Below are positions 52,840-62,407 of a stretch of DNA of 64,000 nt, piece after piece (within the stretch, counting starts at the first letter, position 1; each line of letters starts with the position of its first letter). The position numbers and the translations under genes were made by a program. This stretch comes from Cryobacterium sp. M96 (lineage in GTDB: Bacteria; Actinomycetota; Actinomycetes; Actinomycetales; Microbacteriaceae): NCBI RefSeq assembly GCF_002929845.1, contig NZ_PJJS01000050.1:1-64000 (forward strand). Direction: 5' to 3'. A model generated the notes under the pieces. It was not told the DNA's origin. It was given only the letters and a program-made list of their open reading frames with translations, and made no database searches.

Positions 52840-54524
52840 CTGTTCAGGCTATCTGGCCCGGGAGGGGTCGCGGTGCGCGGGGTAGCCGCGGCGCCTGCCG
52901 CGCGCCACAGGTGCATGCCGGCGTAGCTGCGCCACGGCGCCCAGGCGGCACCGTGGCGGGCGAGTTGCCGGGCCTCCGCGGGCAGGCCGAGCCGCCCGGC
53001 GCCCTGCAACAGGGCCAGGTCGCTGGTCAGCAGGATGTCCGGGCTGCCCAGCACGCGCAGGGCCACGTATCCGGCCGTCCACGGTCCGATCCCGGCCAGG
53101 GCGGTCAGACGGGACTCAAGATCCTCCCGGGTCTGCCCGTAGGAGAGCACCAGATCGCCGGAGCAGAGCGCCTCCGCCACGCCGATGATCGCGTCGATGC
53201 GCGCGGCCGGGCCGCGCAGCACGCCGCGGCCCTCGGTTGCGATCCGCTGGGCGGTGGGAAACAGCCGGGTCAGGGGAGCGGCGGTGGGGTCGTGGATGAA
53301 GGGGCGTTGGCTGGTGCCGGTGGTGGCGCTGGTGCCGCTGGTGCCGGTGGTGGCGCTGCTGTCGCTGTCCCCTGCACCCGGGTACACGTCGTCGCCGAGC
53401 GCAGCGGCGAGCCGGGTGAGTGCCGTTCGGGCGGAGGCCACCGAGACCTGCTGGCCGATGAGCGCGCGGAACAGGGTCTCCTCGGGGTCCACGCTGCCCG
53501 GCACGCGCATGCCGGGGGTGGCCGCGATTCCGGCCGCGAGTTGCGGGTCCCGCCCGAGCGCCAGGTCGATCGCCCGGGAGTCCGCGTCCAGGTCGAGCAG
53601 GCGCCGCACCCGGCTGACGAGCGGCGCGAGGTCGGCGAGGCTGGCCAGTCGGGCGCGGCAGGCGACGGCTGGCGCGGCCGCCGTTCCCGACAGGGTCAGT
53701 TCCACCGTCGCGGGTCCGTGTGGCAGGCGCAGCGTGCGCGCGTAACGGGCATCCGTCGCCTGTTCCACCCCCGCGAGGCCTCGCGCGGCAAGGAACCGCA
53801 GCACCCCCACCCCGTCGAACGGCGCGCGCGCCGGCAGCAGCAGGTCGATGCCCGTCCCGTCACCGACCCCGAAGCCGGCCTCACCGACCCCGCCGACGCC
53901 GAGGGGCTGGGCGCGGGGCTGGGCGCGGGGCTGGGCGCGGGCGGGACGGGCGCGGCGCAGCTCGGTGGGGGTGCGCTCGTAGACGACGGCGATGGTGTCG
54001 TTGAACTGGCGCACGCTGCCGAAACCGGCGGCGAATGCGACCTCGGTGATCGGGACATCCGTGCTCGCCAGCAGCACGCGGGCGGTCTGCGCGCGGTGCG
54101 CCCGGGCGAGCGCGAGCGGGCCGGCGCCCAGCTCGGTCACGAGCACGCGGGTCAGGTGCCGTTCGCTGTAGCCGAGGCGGCGGGCGAGGCCGGGCACGCC
54201 CTCCCGCTCAACCGTGCCGTCGCTGATCAGGCGCATGGCGCGGGCGGCGAGGTCGTCACGGATGTCCCAGTCCGGCGACCCGGGGACGGCATCAGGAAGG
54301 CAGCGTTTGCACGCCCGCAGGCCGGCCTCGTGCGCGGCCGCGCTGGTGAGATAGAACGACACATTGGCCGGCTTCGGTGTGGCCGCCGGGCAGCTGGGGC
54401 GGCAGTAGATTCCGGTGGAGTGCACGCCCGTGATGAACTGACCGTCGAAGCGGGAGTCTCGGGAGGACATGGCCCGGTAGCGCTCGAAGAAGACCGGATC
54501 GAGCCCGGCAGGAGGGATGGTCAC
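52836..54524 (-). CDS. alkA: Ada-AlkA fusion: methylphosphotriester sensor plus 3-methyladenine DNA glycosylase II
   Basis: A 562-residue protein. The Ada metal-binding domain has four Cys (41, 45, 72, 75) in CRPSCP and CKRC, with RFDGQF ahead; an AraC-type helix-turn-helix follows (about 90-190; [32 protein letters not shown]). AlkA and HhH-GPD domains end the protein ([37 protein letters not shown], catalytic Asp in LLTSDLALL). It could sense methylation and repair alkylated bases. Two in-frame tandem repeats widen the linkers: GGGGCTGGGCGC x3 (53903-53938) and a Ser/Thr/Gly stretch at 53312-53360. GTG start. Confidence 0.9.
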   Translation of the reverse strand: MTIPPAGLDPVFFERYRAMSSRDSRFDGQFITGVHSTGIYCRPSCPAATPKPANVSFYLTSAAAHEAGLRACKRCLPDAVPGSPDWDIRDDLAARAMRLISDGTVEREGVPGLARRLGYSERHLTRVLVTELGAGPLALARAHRAQTARVLLASTDVPITEVAFAAGFGSVRQFNDTIAVVYERTPTELRRARPARAQPRAQPRAQPLGVGGVGEAGFGVGDGTGIDLLLPARAPFDGVGVLRFLAARGLAGVEQATDARYARTLRLPHGPATVELTLSGTAAAPAVACRARLASLADLAPLVSRVRRLLDLDADSRAIDLALGRDPQLAAGIAATPGMRVPGSVDPEETLFRALIGQQVSVASARTALTRLAAALGDDVYPGAGDSDSSATTGTSGTSATTGTSQRPFIHDPTAAPLTRLFPTAQRIATEGRGVLRGPAARIDAIIGVAEALCSGDLVLSYGQTREDLESRLTALAGIGPWTAGYVALRVLGSPDILLTSDLALLQGAGRLGLPAEARQLARHGAAWAPWRSYAGMHLWRAAGAAATPRTATPPGPDSLNR

Positions 54525-54659
54525 CCGGCCAGCCTGCCACCGCGAGCCCGGGCGCACCAGCGGGAATCGGCCATCGCCGGTGCCGGCCGCAGCGGCCGCG
54601 GGCCATGCCGGCCTGTGTCCGGGCCTGCCCTCCGGCACCCGGCCCGGTACTCTGGGCGC

Positions 54660-56051
54660 ATGACCGCATTGGAGCGTCTGCAGGCCGAACTCGGCACCCA
54701 CGTCAGCGTCGATCCGCGCCGGCTCGCGGCCGTTCGGGGCGACAAATCGGGCTGGGTTGCCCCGGGGATGCCGCTGGCGGTCGTCTACGCCGCATCCGTC
54801 GACCAGGTGCAGGCCACGCTGCGCATCGCGACCGAGTTTCGCGTGCCGGTGATCACCCGCGGAGCCGGAACGGGCCTGGCCGGGGGAGCGTGCGGCACGG
54901 ACGGCGCCATCGTGCTGAGCGTCGAGCGGATGAACCGTATCCTCGAGATCCGCCCGGAGGATGAACTGGCCGTGGTCGAGCCGGGCGTGCTCAACGGCGA
55001 CCTCAACACGGCCCTCTCCGCGCACGGGCTGTGGTTCGCGCCGGACCCGGCAAGCCGGGCGATCTCCTCGGTCGGCGGCAACATCGCCACCAACGCGGGT
55101 GGGCTGCTCTGCGCGAAGTACGGCGTCACCCGGGAGGCGGTGCTGGCGTTGACGGTGGTGCTCGCCGACGGGAGCCTGCTGGAGACCGGGCACCGCACCG
55201 TCAAGGGCGTCACCGGCTACGATTTGACCGCCCTGCTCACCGGCTCGGAGGGCACCCTCGGCGTGATCGTCGAGGCCACCGTGCGGGCGCGCGCCATCAC
55301 CCTGGGTGAGACCGTCACGATCGGCGCGACGTTCCCCGACGTGGCCCAGGCGGCCGCGGCATCCGGTCTCGTCACGGCGGCCCGGCTGCGCCCGGCCGTG
55401 ATGGAACTCATCGACCCGGTGGCCCTGGCCCTGATCGCGGCGTACCTCGGGCCGAACCTGTTCGAGGGAGTTCCGACTAGGGGAGCGTTCCTGCTGGTGC
55501 AGACGGATGGGCCGGCGAGCCAGGCGGAGGCGGACCAGGCGGTGGCCGTGCTGCGGGCCGCGGGAGGGGAGGTGCGCGTCTCCACCGACGCCGAATCCGC
55601 CGATCGACTGCTGGCCGTGCGGCGGGCCGCGCATCCGGCGCTGGCCGCTCACGGCGAGGTCCTGATCGAGGATGTCTGCGTGCCCCGCTCCCGGCTGGCC
55701 GAGATGTTCGCGCGGATCGCTGAGATCAGCGCCCGCACGGGCCTGCCCATCCCCACGGTGGCCCACGCCGGAGACGGCAATCTGCACCCCAATTTCCTGA
55801 TCCCGTTCGATCCGGCCCGGGGCGGCGCGGAGCCGGTCGTGCCGGAGGCGGTCTGGCTGGCGGCCGACGAGCTCTTCCGTGCCGCGCTCGAACTCGGCGG
55901 CACGCTCACCGGCGAGCACGGGGTCGGCGTGCTCAAGCGGCGCTGGCTGGCCGAGGAGCTTGGCGACACGGGCTTCGCCCTGCAGCGCCGGATCAAGGCG
56001 GCGTTCGACCCGTTGGGCATCCTCAACCCGGGCACCATGTTCGAGGCGTGA
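54660..56051 (+). CDS. FAD-linked 2-hydroxyacid oxidase (GlcD-like)
   Basis: A 463-residue FAD-binding type 4 oxidase. FAD motifs [12 protein letters not shown] (about 60-71) and [14 protein letters not shown] (about 137-150), HAGDGNLHP near 364 and GEHGVG near 417 are those of the glycolate oxidase GlcD/D-lactate dehydrogenase group. It probably oxidises glycolate or D-lactate; GlcE and GlcF partners are absent, which suggests a single-subunit enzyme. ATG at 54660, divergent from the AlkA gene. Confidence 0.87.
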   Translation: MTALERLQAELGTHVSVDPRRLAAVRGDKSGWVAPGMPLAVVYAASVDQVQATLRIATEFRVPVITRGAGTGLAGGACGTDGAIVLSVERMNRILEIRPEDELAVVEPGVLNGDLNTALSAHGLWFAPDPASRAISSVGGNIATNAGGLLCAKYGVTREAVLALTVVLADGSLLETGHRTVKGVTGYDLTALLTGSEGTLGVIVEATVRARAITLGETVTIGATFPDVAQAAAASGLVTAARLRPAVMELIDPVALALIAAYLGPNLFEGVPTRGAFLLVQTDGPASQAEADQAVAVLRAAGGEVRVSTDAESADRLLAVRRAAHPALAAHGEVLIEDVCVPRSRLAEMFARIAEISARTGLPIPTVAHAGDGNLHPNFLIPFDPARGGAEPVVPEAVWLAADELFRAALELGGTLTGEHGVGVLKRRWLAEELGDTGFALQRRIKAAFDPLGILNPGTMFEA

Positions 56052-56073
56052 GCGCGCGGCTAGTCTGTTGGGC

Positions 56074-57303
56074 ATGACCCACGAGCCGACCCCGGAGCAC
56101 TCCGCCGCCGCCCCACACTCTCATCCGGCCGGAACCCAGCCCGCGGCCCAGCCTGCCTCGGTGCAGCCCGCGGCCCAGCCGGTGCAGCCCGTCTGGACCG
56201 CCCCCGTTCGTCGCACCCGGGCGGGCATCGTCACGCTCACGGTCACCGGCCTCGTCATCGGGGGCGCCGCGCTGCTGCTGGTGTTCGTCTACCTGGCCAC
56301 CTTCCTCGGTGCCGGCACGCTGCTGGTCGGCCTCATCCTGGCACTCATCCCACTGATCGGGATTTTGCTCGCCGTGGGCTGGATCGATCGGTGGGAGCCC
56401 GAACCCCGCCCGGCCCTCTGGTTCGCGTTTCTCTGGGGCGCCGGCGTCTCCATCGTGACCGCGCTGCTCTTCGACCTGGGCGTGCAGCTGGCCCGGGCCG
56501 GCGCCGGGGCCACCGAAACGGATGACGGTTTCGCCGCCGCCGTCCTCCAGGCGCCCCTCGTCGAGGAGGCCGCCAAGGGCGCCGGGGTGCTGCTGCTCTT
56601 CTGGGTGCTGCGTCGGAGATTCGACGGCCCGGTCGATGGCGTGGTCTATGCCGCGACGGTCGCGGCCGGATTCGCCTTCACCGAGAACATCCAATACTTC
56701 GGTGTGGCGATGATGGAGGGTGGCTCCGAGAACCTGGGCTTCACGTTCCTGGTGCGGGGGGTGTTGTCGCCCTTCGCCCATGTCATGTTCACTGCCTGCA
56801 TCGGCATTGCGTGCGGGCTGGCGGTCCGGTTCCGGCCGTTCCCGGCCTTCGCCACGATTCTGCTCGGATTCGTCTCGGCGATCTTCCTGCACTCCGTCTG
56901 GAACGGGGCGTTCTACCTGGTCGAGAGTGGCTCGCTGGTGGCGTACTACCTCGCCGTGCAGGTGCCTCTGTTCCTCGGCGCGATCATGGTTGTCGTGTTG
57001 CTGCGGCGCCAGGAAGAACGCGTCACCGTGCTCCGGCTGAGCGAGTATGCCGCGGCCGGCTGGTTCAGCCCGGCCGAGGTGGGTATGCTCGCCACCCGCG
57101 ATGGCCGTCGGCAGGCTCGATCCTGGGCCGCGCGGCAGCCCCAAACCCGGAAGCGGGCCATGCACCACTTCATCCACAACTCCACCCGCCTGGCTTTCGC
57201 GCGACAGCGCATGGTGAACGGTACGGCCGCGAACGTCGACCGGGCCGACGAATCGGAGCTGCTGGGGCTGATCCAGCGCGACCGTGCCGGCGTGATCAAC
57301 TGA
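56074..57303 (+). CDS. PrsW-family intramembrane metalloprotease
   Basis: A 409-residue protein with a Pro/Ala/Gln-rich N-terminus (about 1-48), about eight membrane helices (50-325) and a soluble tail. Conserved PrsW residues are visible: EEAAKG (about 166-171), AFTENIQYF (about 197-205), FAHVMFT (about 231-237) and [10 protein letters not shown] (about 272-281). In Bacillus PrsW cleaves an anti-sigma factor; the target here is not known. ATG at 56074, 22 bp after the GlcD-like gene. Confidence 0.87.
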   Translation: MTHEPTPEHSAAAPHSHPAGTQPAAQPASVQPAAQPVQPVWTAPVRRTRAGIVTLTVTGLVIGGAALLLVFVYLATFLGAGTLLVGLILALIPLIGILLAVGWIDRWEPEPRPALWFAFLWGAGVSIVTALLFDLGVQLARAGAGATETDDGFAAAVLQAPLVEEAAKGAGVLLLFWVLRRRFDGPVDGVVYAATVAAGFAFTENIQYFGVAMMEGGSENLGFTFLVRGVLSPFAHVMFTACIGIACGLAVRFRPFPAFATILLGFVSAIFLHSVWNGAFYLVESGSLVAYYLAVQVPLFLGAIMVVVLLRRQEERVTVLRLSEYAAAGWFSPAEVGMLATRDGRRQARSWAARQPQTRKRAMHHFIHNSTRLAFARQRMVNGTAANVDRADESELLGLIQRDRAGVIN

Positions 57304-57326
57304 CTCTGATGCCCTGACGAACAAGG

Positions 57327-57379
57327 ACTCGCCGCCCCGGTGGTGTGGCAGTGCCGACAACTCTCCCGGAGCGGCGAGT
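57327..57379 (+). terminator. Inverted repeat after prsW, possible terminator
   Basis: ACTCGCCGC (57327-57335) pairs with GCGGCGAGT (57371-57379), extended by CCGG/CCGG across one mismatch, with a 25-base loop. Only TTCTGTTCCC follows, not a T run, so termination is uncertain; it may be a structured leader of the FKBP gene. Confidence 0.4.
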
Positions 57380-57468
57380 TCTGTTCCCATGGTGCGCCCG
57401 ACGGCCGCGTTCGCGCAAGGGGGAATTTTTGGTGTGCGGGCGAGCGCGCAATCCGATTGGATAGAGGA

Positions 57469-57840
57469 ATGACTGATCAAAACACCAAGCCCGAACTCGA
57501 CGCTCCGGAGGGCCCCGCGCCTACCGAACTGACCATCACCGACATCGTGGTCGGCGAGGGAGCCGAAGCAACCCCCGGCGCCACCGTCAACGTGCACTAC
57601 CTCGGCGTCGCCTATGACACCGGAGATGAATTCGACTCCTCCTGGAGCCGCGGGCAGTCGATCAACTTCCCGCTTGCTCAGCTCATCGCGGGCTGGCAGC
57701 AGGGCATCCCCGGCATGAAGGTCGGCGGACGCCGCAAGCTGGTCGTCCCTCCGCACCTGGCCTACGGACCGGCCGGCGGAGGACACCAGCTCTCCGGCCA
57801 GACCCTGATCTTCGTGATCGACCTGCTCGGAACCCGCTAG
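57469..57840 (+). CDS. FKBP-type peptidyl-prolyl cis-trans isomerase
   Basis: A 123-residue single FKBP domain: VNVHYLGVAYDTGDEFDSSWSRGQSINFPL, LIAGWQQGIPGMKVGGRRKLVVPPHLAYG and LIFVIDLLG are the core strands and active-site loop. No signal peptide, so it acts in the cytoplasm in protein folding. ATG at 57469 preceded by AGAGGA. Confidence 0.92.
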   Translation: MTDQNTKPELDAPEGPAPTELTITDIVVGEGAEATPGATVNVHYLGVAYDTGDEFDSSWSRGQSINFPLAQLIAGWQQGIPGMKVGGRRKLVVPPHLAYGPAGGGHQLSGQTLIFVIDLLGTR

Positions 57841-57891
57841 AAACCCGCAGTGCCGGAAGCACGTGCGAGTCGCTACGCGAGTCGCGCATTG

Positions 57892-58188
57892 CTACGAGTC
57901 GTGTTCGATTCGCACGTGCTTGATCCGGGAGGCGTGGCCGCGCACGATGGTCACCGCGCTCTTGGACACGCCGAAGTGCTTGGCCAGCAGCTTCACCAGC
58001 GCATCGTTGGCGGCACCCTCAACGGCCCGCTGCTGCAAGAACACGGTGAGCGCAGCATCCGTCGGAGCATGGGACGCGTCGTCGCCCGGCTCCCGGCCCG
58101 GCTCTCGGCCCGGCTCTCCCCCGGAGACCAGCGGTCCCTTCCGACTACCGGGCTTCACATGCACCGTCAGGTTCACCGTTCGCGTCAC
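57892..58188 (-). CDS. DUF167/YggU-family protein with repeat insertion
   Basis: A 98-residue protein matching DUF167: NLTVHVKPGSRKGP, AVEGAANDALVKLLAKHFGVSKSAVTIVRGHASRIKHVRI. Between the first strand and the rest is an insertion GGEPGREPGREPGDD encoded by a 12-bp tandem repeat near 58083-58120. Function of the family unknown. GTG start at 58188; divergent from the next gene. Confidence 0.82.
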   Translation of the reverse strand: MTRTVNLTVHVKPGSRKGPLVSGGEPGREPGREPGDDASHAPTDAALTVFLQQRAVEGAANDALVKLLAKHFGVSKSAVTIVRGHASRIKHVRIEHDS

Positions 58189-58244
58189 GCCGGTCCTCCG
58201 GGAATATAGTTTTCTTCACAACGCTAGTGGGCGGAGTCGTCTTC

Positions 58245-58664
58245 ATGATCTCAATCGATAGTGCGCGGGCCCTGGCCGAAGCCGGTCTGCAGTGGCGTCC
58301 CGTCTCCGGTGACGCCTTCCGCATCGAGCGCTCCGGCTTCGAAAGCGACGTGTTCACGGTCAGTGACATGACGATCGAGCCGCACGAGTTCGACACGGGA
58401 ACGATCCTCGGCTTCAACGGCACCACCGAGTGGGCCCTTGATTCACTGGCCCTCGAGGATGCCCTGTGGATGCCGCGTGAGGACCAGCTGCGCGACCTGT
58501 TGCGGAGCACCTTCCGTTCGCTCACCCGTCAGGGCGAGGACAGCTACCGGGTGACGGTGGCGCTGAACGGGGCGCCGGAATTCTTCGACGCCGCCGACCC
58601 CGCGGATGCCTACGGCAACGCGCTCCTGCGTCTGATCAGCCTGTCCGCCGACTCCCTCGCCTGA
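58245..58664 (+). CDS. Hypothetical protein
   Basis: A 139-residue soluble, acidic protein (ISIDSARALAEAGLQWRPVSGDAFRIE, LEDALWMPREDQLRDLLRSTFRSLTRQGEDSYRVTV). Homologues occur in related actinobacteria under uninformative names; no catalytic motif is visible. ATG 58245 has GGAG eight bases upstream; GTG 58227 is an alternative. Confidence 0.75.
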   Translation: MISIDSARALAEAGLQWRPVSGDAFRIERSGFESDVFTVSDMTIEPHEFDTGTILGFNGTTEWALDSLALEDALWMPREDQLRDLLRSTFRSLTRQGEDSYRVTVALNGAPEFFDAADPADAYGNALLRLISLSADSLA

Positions 58665-58689
58665 CACCCACCCTCTCGCCGGCTCCGCC

Positions 58690-58838
58690 GGTGGTCGAGC
58701 CCGTCGAGACCCGGTGCGTCGACCTCCAGAGGTTCGCCCGGGGCATCCGTTGCGGTCGAAGTCGCCAGCCTCGGAGATTTTCGCGACACGACGGGCACCC
58801 CAGGCCATCACAACCGGCGTTTCCCGAAAATCTCCGAG
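58690..58838. repeat. Repeat cluster in a 315-bp gap before the DUF222 pseudogene
   Basis: The gap 58665-58979 has no gene. It holds GGTGGTCGAGCCCGTCGAGA (58690-58709), the 16-mer GCCCGGGGCATCCGTT (58736-58751) also present at 825-840, and a perfect 14-bp inverted repeat CTCGGAGATTTTCG (58770-58783)/CGAAAATCTCCGAG (58825-58838) with a 41-base loop. The last resembles the inverted repeat at 50684-50756. Confidence 0.8.
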
Positions 58839-58979
58839 TTCACGAGACACGGATGCGTGCTGCACGCCCATTGACGGATGCCCGCTGCGGGCCCGGCGAC
58901 GGCTGCTTCTACTCCTCCACAATAAGGGTTTGATCAAGTTATCCACGGGGCGCTGACGGGTGCCGATCTGGAGCATGGA

Positions 58980-59990
58980 ATGTCAGTGGTCAGCCGTAAC
59001 GTGTGTCTCATGAAGCCCTCCTACAGTGAGCGGCGAGAACGCCTGGGTCGTCACTTCGACGCCATCCGGGAGACCCAGGCGGACGCCGCCCGGGTTGACG
59101 CCCGCCTGGCCGAACAGGTCGATCAGGCCCGCCGGTTCGCCGAAGCCCTGGCCCGAAACGCGGCCCGGGCAGCCAAGGACAAGGCCAGGGAGGGACCCCC
59201 GGCAGTGGCCGGGGTCGCGACCGGGATGCCCCGCACCCGGTGGCACGCTGCACAGGTCGCCGAACGCGAGTTCGTGACCGAACTGTCCTGCACCCTGCGG
59301 CTGCCGGTGCGCTCGACCGAAACCCTGATCGCCGAGAGCCGCACCCTGATAAATGAACTGCCCGGCACCCGGGCCGCCCTGCAGGACGGGTCGATCACCT
59401 ACCGGCATGCGCAGGCGATCATGAACCAGGCCTGGTCGCTCCACGCCGAGGCCCTGGCCGGGTTCGAGGAGACCCTGCTGAAGTCGGCCCCGCACCTGAC
59501 GGTGGCCAACCTGAAGAACGAGGCCCGGATCATGCGGGAACGGCTGCACCCGGGGTCGATCGCGGCCCGGTACCAGAAGTCGGTGGCGGACCGGACGGTG
59601 ATCTTCGAGCCCGAGGCCGACGGGATGGCATCCCGCTCCTGGTAGGACTCGGCGGAGAAAGTGAAGGCCGGCTACGACCGCCTCACCGTGATGGGGATGA
59701 GCCTGCAGGGCCCGAACGACACCCATACGCTGACCCAGCTTCGGGCGGACGTGTTCGAAGACCTCATCCTCGACGGGGTTACCGCATCGGGGGTCGGCCA
59801 GGGCATCCGCGGCTCGGTGCACGTCACCGTCCCGGTGATGACACTCCTCGGCCACCCCGAGCAACCCAGCCACTTCGAAGGGTCCGGGCCGATCGACCCC
59901 GATACCGCACGCAAGATTGCGGCCGGGACGCCCGGCTTCATCCGAATCCTGACCCATCCGGAGACCGGGGTGGTGCTCTCGATCGGGCGC
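58980..59990 (+). pseudogene. DUF222 protein with in-frame stop and missing HNH domain
   Basis: From ATG 58980 (GGAG six bases upstream) the frame reads a DUF222 domain (FVTELSCTLRLPVRSTETLIAESRTL, LPGTRAALQDGSITYRHAQAIMNQAWSL). A TAG at 59643 interrupts it; the same frame then continues DSAEKVKAGYDRLTVMG, THTLTQLRADVFEDLILDGV, GPIDPDTARKIAAGTPGFIRILTHPETGVVLSIGR and ends where the HNH domain should begin, about 25 bp before the end of the convergent SDR gene. A nonsense mutation plus loss of the 3' third. Confidence 0.85.
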
Positions 59991-60014
59991 ACGTTCATCA
60001 GTCGGGGACCGACG

Positions 60015-60863
60015 TCAGGCCAGCCAGGTCGCCGTCATCCGCTGCACGACTCCGCCGTCGAGGTCGGCGAGCTTGGCCGCCACGAACTGGCGCGCCGCCT
60101 CCGATGTCTGCACCCGAAACGGTGGGCGGTCGCCGTCGAGCAGGGCGGCGACGATCTCGCCGGCGCTCCGGGCCGACTGGGCCGAGCCGAAGGATGACGC
60201 CGCCCGGGCCAGGTACGCCTCCAGTGCCGCGGCGTACGGGTCGTTGGCCAAGCCGGATTGGTTGAGGTCCCGGCCGACGTTGGCGACGAACGAGGATGTC
60301 ACGGCGCCGGGTTCGACTACCGTCACCGACACACCGGCCGTGGCGGCCACCGGGGCCAGGCTCTCCATGAATCCCTCCACCGCGAACTTCGCCGCACAAT
60401 ACGCCTCGTTGAAGGGCTGGCCGATGGCTCCACCCACGCTCGAGACGGTGATCAGCCGGCCCGTGCTGCCCCGGAGAAGGGGGAGCGCGGCCCGTGTGAG
60501 GGCAACCACCCCGAAGAAGTTCACCTCCATCACGGCGCGAACGTCATCGACCGTTGAGTTCTCGATGGTGCCGAGCCTCCCCGACCCGGCGTTGTTGATG
60601 AGCGCGTCGAGCCGGCCGTGCCGGTCGATGGTCCCGGCCACGGCATCCGTGGCCGCGTGCGGTTCGGTCACGTCCAGGCGACGGATGTCGAGACTCACCT
60701 CCGCGTCGGTGGCCGCGTCCCGCAGAGCGCGGGCGCCTTCGAGGTTGCGCATGGTGGCTACCACCGTGTGGCCGGCGCGAGCCGCGGCGATGGCGGCGTG
60801 GAGTCCGATACCGGAGGAGGTCCCCGTGATCAGAACGACGCTGGAGTCCGGTGCGTGAGTCAC
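60015..60863 (-). CDS. Short-chain dehydrogenase/reductase
   Basis: A 282-residue classical SDR: TGTSSGIG (about 13-20), LINNAGSGRLG (about 88-98), catalytic Ser in TVSSVGG and Tyr/Lys in AYCAAKFAVEG. C-terminal substrate region unremarkable. GTG start at 60863, 4 bp after the stop of the split-barrel flavoprotein gene, so the two are likely co-transcribed. Substrate unknown. Confidence 0.87.
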   Translation of the reverse strand: MTHAPDSSVVLITGTSSGIGLHAAIAAARAGHTVVATMRNLEGARALRDAATDAEVSLDIRRLDVTEPHAATDAVAGTIDRHGRLDALINNAGSGRLGTIENSTVDDVRAVMEVNFFGVVALTRAALPLLRGSTGRLITVSSVGGAIGQPFNEAYCAAKFAVEGFMESLAPVAATAGVSVTVVEPGAVTSSFVANVGRDLNQSGLANDPYAAALEAYLARAASSFGSAQSARSAGEIVAALLDGDRPPFRVQTSEAARQFVAAKLADLDGGVVQRMTATWLA

Positions 60864-60867
60864 GCTT

Positions 60868-61293
60868 CTAGTACCGGTCGGGTTCCGGGCCGAGCTGGAA
60901 CCGGCGGCCTGTGATCCTGGTCGGCGTTATCTCGACGTAGATGTACTTCAGGGTCGGGATGAGCGGGCGCAGCGGCAATTGATCCGCGGCCTCGATCTCG
61001 GCCTGCTTGTCGAGAACTCGGGCCTCGCCTCGCGCCACGACGCTCCACGCCTCGCTGCGACCGATGCCGTCGATCTCGAAGGCGACCCGGTTGTTCACCG
61101 TGAGCTCGAGGAGCTTCGTACCCTCGGCCGTGCGGAAAACGAGCCGCCGGTCTGCGGAGACGAAGTTCACCGGGTAAATGTCCGGCTCACCGGAAATGCT
61201 CATCGCGAGTCTTCCGAAACTGGACGAGATCAGAAGATCCCAGCAGTCGTCCTCGCTGAGGTTCTGAACCGGATACAGGTCGTTGGTTTCCAT
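60868..61293 (-). CDS. Pyridoxamine 5'-phosphate oxidase-like FMN split-barrel protein
   Basis: A 141-residue protein with the flavin-binding split-barrel fold: GRLAMSISGEPDIYPVNFVSADRRLVFRTAEGTKLLEL and VAFEIDGIGRSEAWSVVARGEARVL. Such small members bind FMN or F420 and reduce varied substrates; which applies is not visible. ATG at 61293. Confidence 0.83.
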   Translation of the reverse strand: METNDLYPVQNLSEDDCWDLLISSSFGRLAMSISGEPDIYPVNFVSADRRLVFRTAEGTKLLELTVNNRVAFEIDGIGRSEAWSVVARGEARVLDKQAEIEAADQLPLRPLIPTLKYIYVEITPTRITGRRFQLGPEPDRY

Positions 61294-61345
61294 GACTCAT
61301 AGTCCCACGCGGTCCGGCCCGGCGCGAGCAGGTGCCGGCAACGAA

Positions 61346-61385
61346 AAACGCGCCCACCGTTCCCCGAGGGGCGGTAGGCGCGTTT
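61346..61385 (-). terminator. Rho-independent terminator downstream of the Cys-repeat gene
   Basis: AAACGCGCC/GGCGCGTTT plus ACCG/CGGT form a strong stem. Read on the minus strand it is followed by a TTTTTCGTT tract. It lies 20 bp after the stop at 61406, between that gene and the start of the split-barrel gene. Confidence 0.85.
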
Positions 61386-61405
61386 CGGTCTGACAGCGAG
61401 TCGGA

Positions 61406-62344
61406 TCAGTCCCGACGGAGGCGTACGACGGTGCGTCGAAGCGCGAGGAGCGCGCCGAGTCCCAGCAGCAGGGCGCCTGCAGCCGCGGAGATCAGCAGGG
61501 AGGCCGAGTCGACGCCGGTCGCGGCCAGCTCGGGAGCGGCCGTGATCGTGTCGGCGGCGACCGGGAGGGCCGTCTCGGTCGGGGTCGGTGTCTCGGTCGG
61601 TGTCGGTGTCTGCGTCGGCGTGACCTCGGCTGCATGCACGATCGTGTTGAGCTCGGTCGCGCACTCCACGGTCGAGCCACCGCCGTTGCTGGAGTAGTTG
61701 CACTGGTTGACAGTGATGGGCACGTCGGTCGTCACCGTCGCCGAGGGATTCACCCGGCAGAGCACATCGGCGCCTCCGCCGTTCCCGGCGTTGTTGCACT
61801 GGGTGACGGTCGCGTCGGTGGTGTTCTCAAGCGGCACGCAGTCGAGTGCCGTGCTGGCTCCGGAGCCGACGCACTGGTTGACCGTGGCGGGGGATGCCGT
61901 GGTCGCACCGGTGATGTGGTTGTTCACGGTCACCGTGCAGATGGTGTTACCGCCGCCGACGTTGATTGAGCCGTTGCACTGGGTGATCGTGTGGATCAGC
62001 TTCGAAGAGTTCACGACCGTCGCTGCGGGGGGCTGCACCTCGGTGTTCGCCGCGTGGATGCTGACGACGGTGCTGGTGGTCGAACTGGTCGCGCCGGTGG
62101 CAAGATTGAGATAATTGTCGACCGTGACGCTGCATTCGACGGCGCCGGTGCCGCCGCCGACTCCGGCGACATCGTTACACTGTTCGACGGTGCCGTCGAC
62201 CGGAGCAGCCGAAGCGGAAACCGCCGGCGAAGCGGTCAGGACGAAGGCCGCGAGGAAAAGGCCGAGGGCCAGAACAAGCGAACGGTTCAGTGCAGAAGCA
62301 CTGAAGAAAGAACGTGAAGTTTTAACAGCCAGCAGATTTGCGAT
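61406..62344 (-). pseudogene. Cys-repeat surface protein with LAATG sorting signal; 5' end frameshifted
   Basis: The long frame (62320-61406) encodes a signal-peptide core (LVLALGLFLAAFVLTASPAVSASA), then several ~40-residue repeats built on QCN..GNGGG...C.V..., a Thr/Pro spacer (TPTQTPTPTETPT), the sorting motif ELAATGVDS, a membrane helix and an Arg-rich end, so the design is a cell-wall-anchored secreted protein. No ATG, GTG or TTG opens this frame before an internal GTG at 62038 that would lose the signal. The likely N-terminus (ANLLAVKTSRSFFSASALNR) is one base out of frame near 62280 and itself begins with ATC. It is either a recent frameshift or a sequence error; the mature part is intact. 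Confidence 0.62.
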
Positions 62345-62407
62345 GGAGGCCCCCTTAGTTGGTCTACTCTAACAGGGGATTCTCAGGCCAGGACAACGGA
62401 GAACGGG

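Noticed and set aside
52911-54659. Upstream extension of the GlcD-like frame
   Set aside because: It runs antisense through the Ada-AlkA gene, whose four Cys and HhH motifs are unmistakable; GlcD similarity starts at ATG 54660.
61406-62038. Cys-repeat gene starting at GTG 62038
   Set aside because: This would remove a clear signal-peptide core and the first repeat encoded in the same frame upstream.
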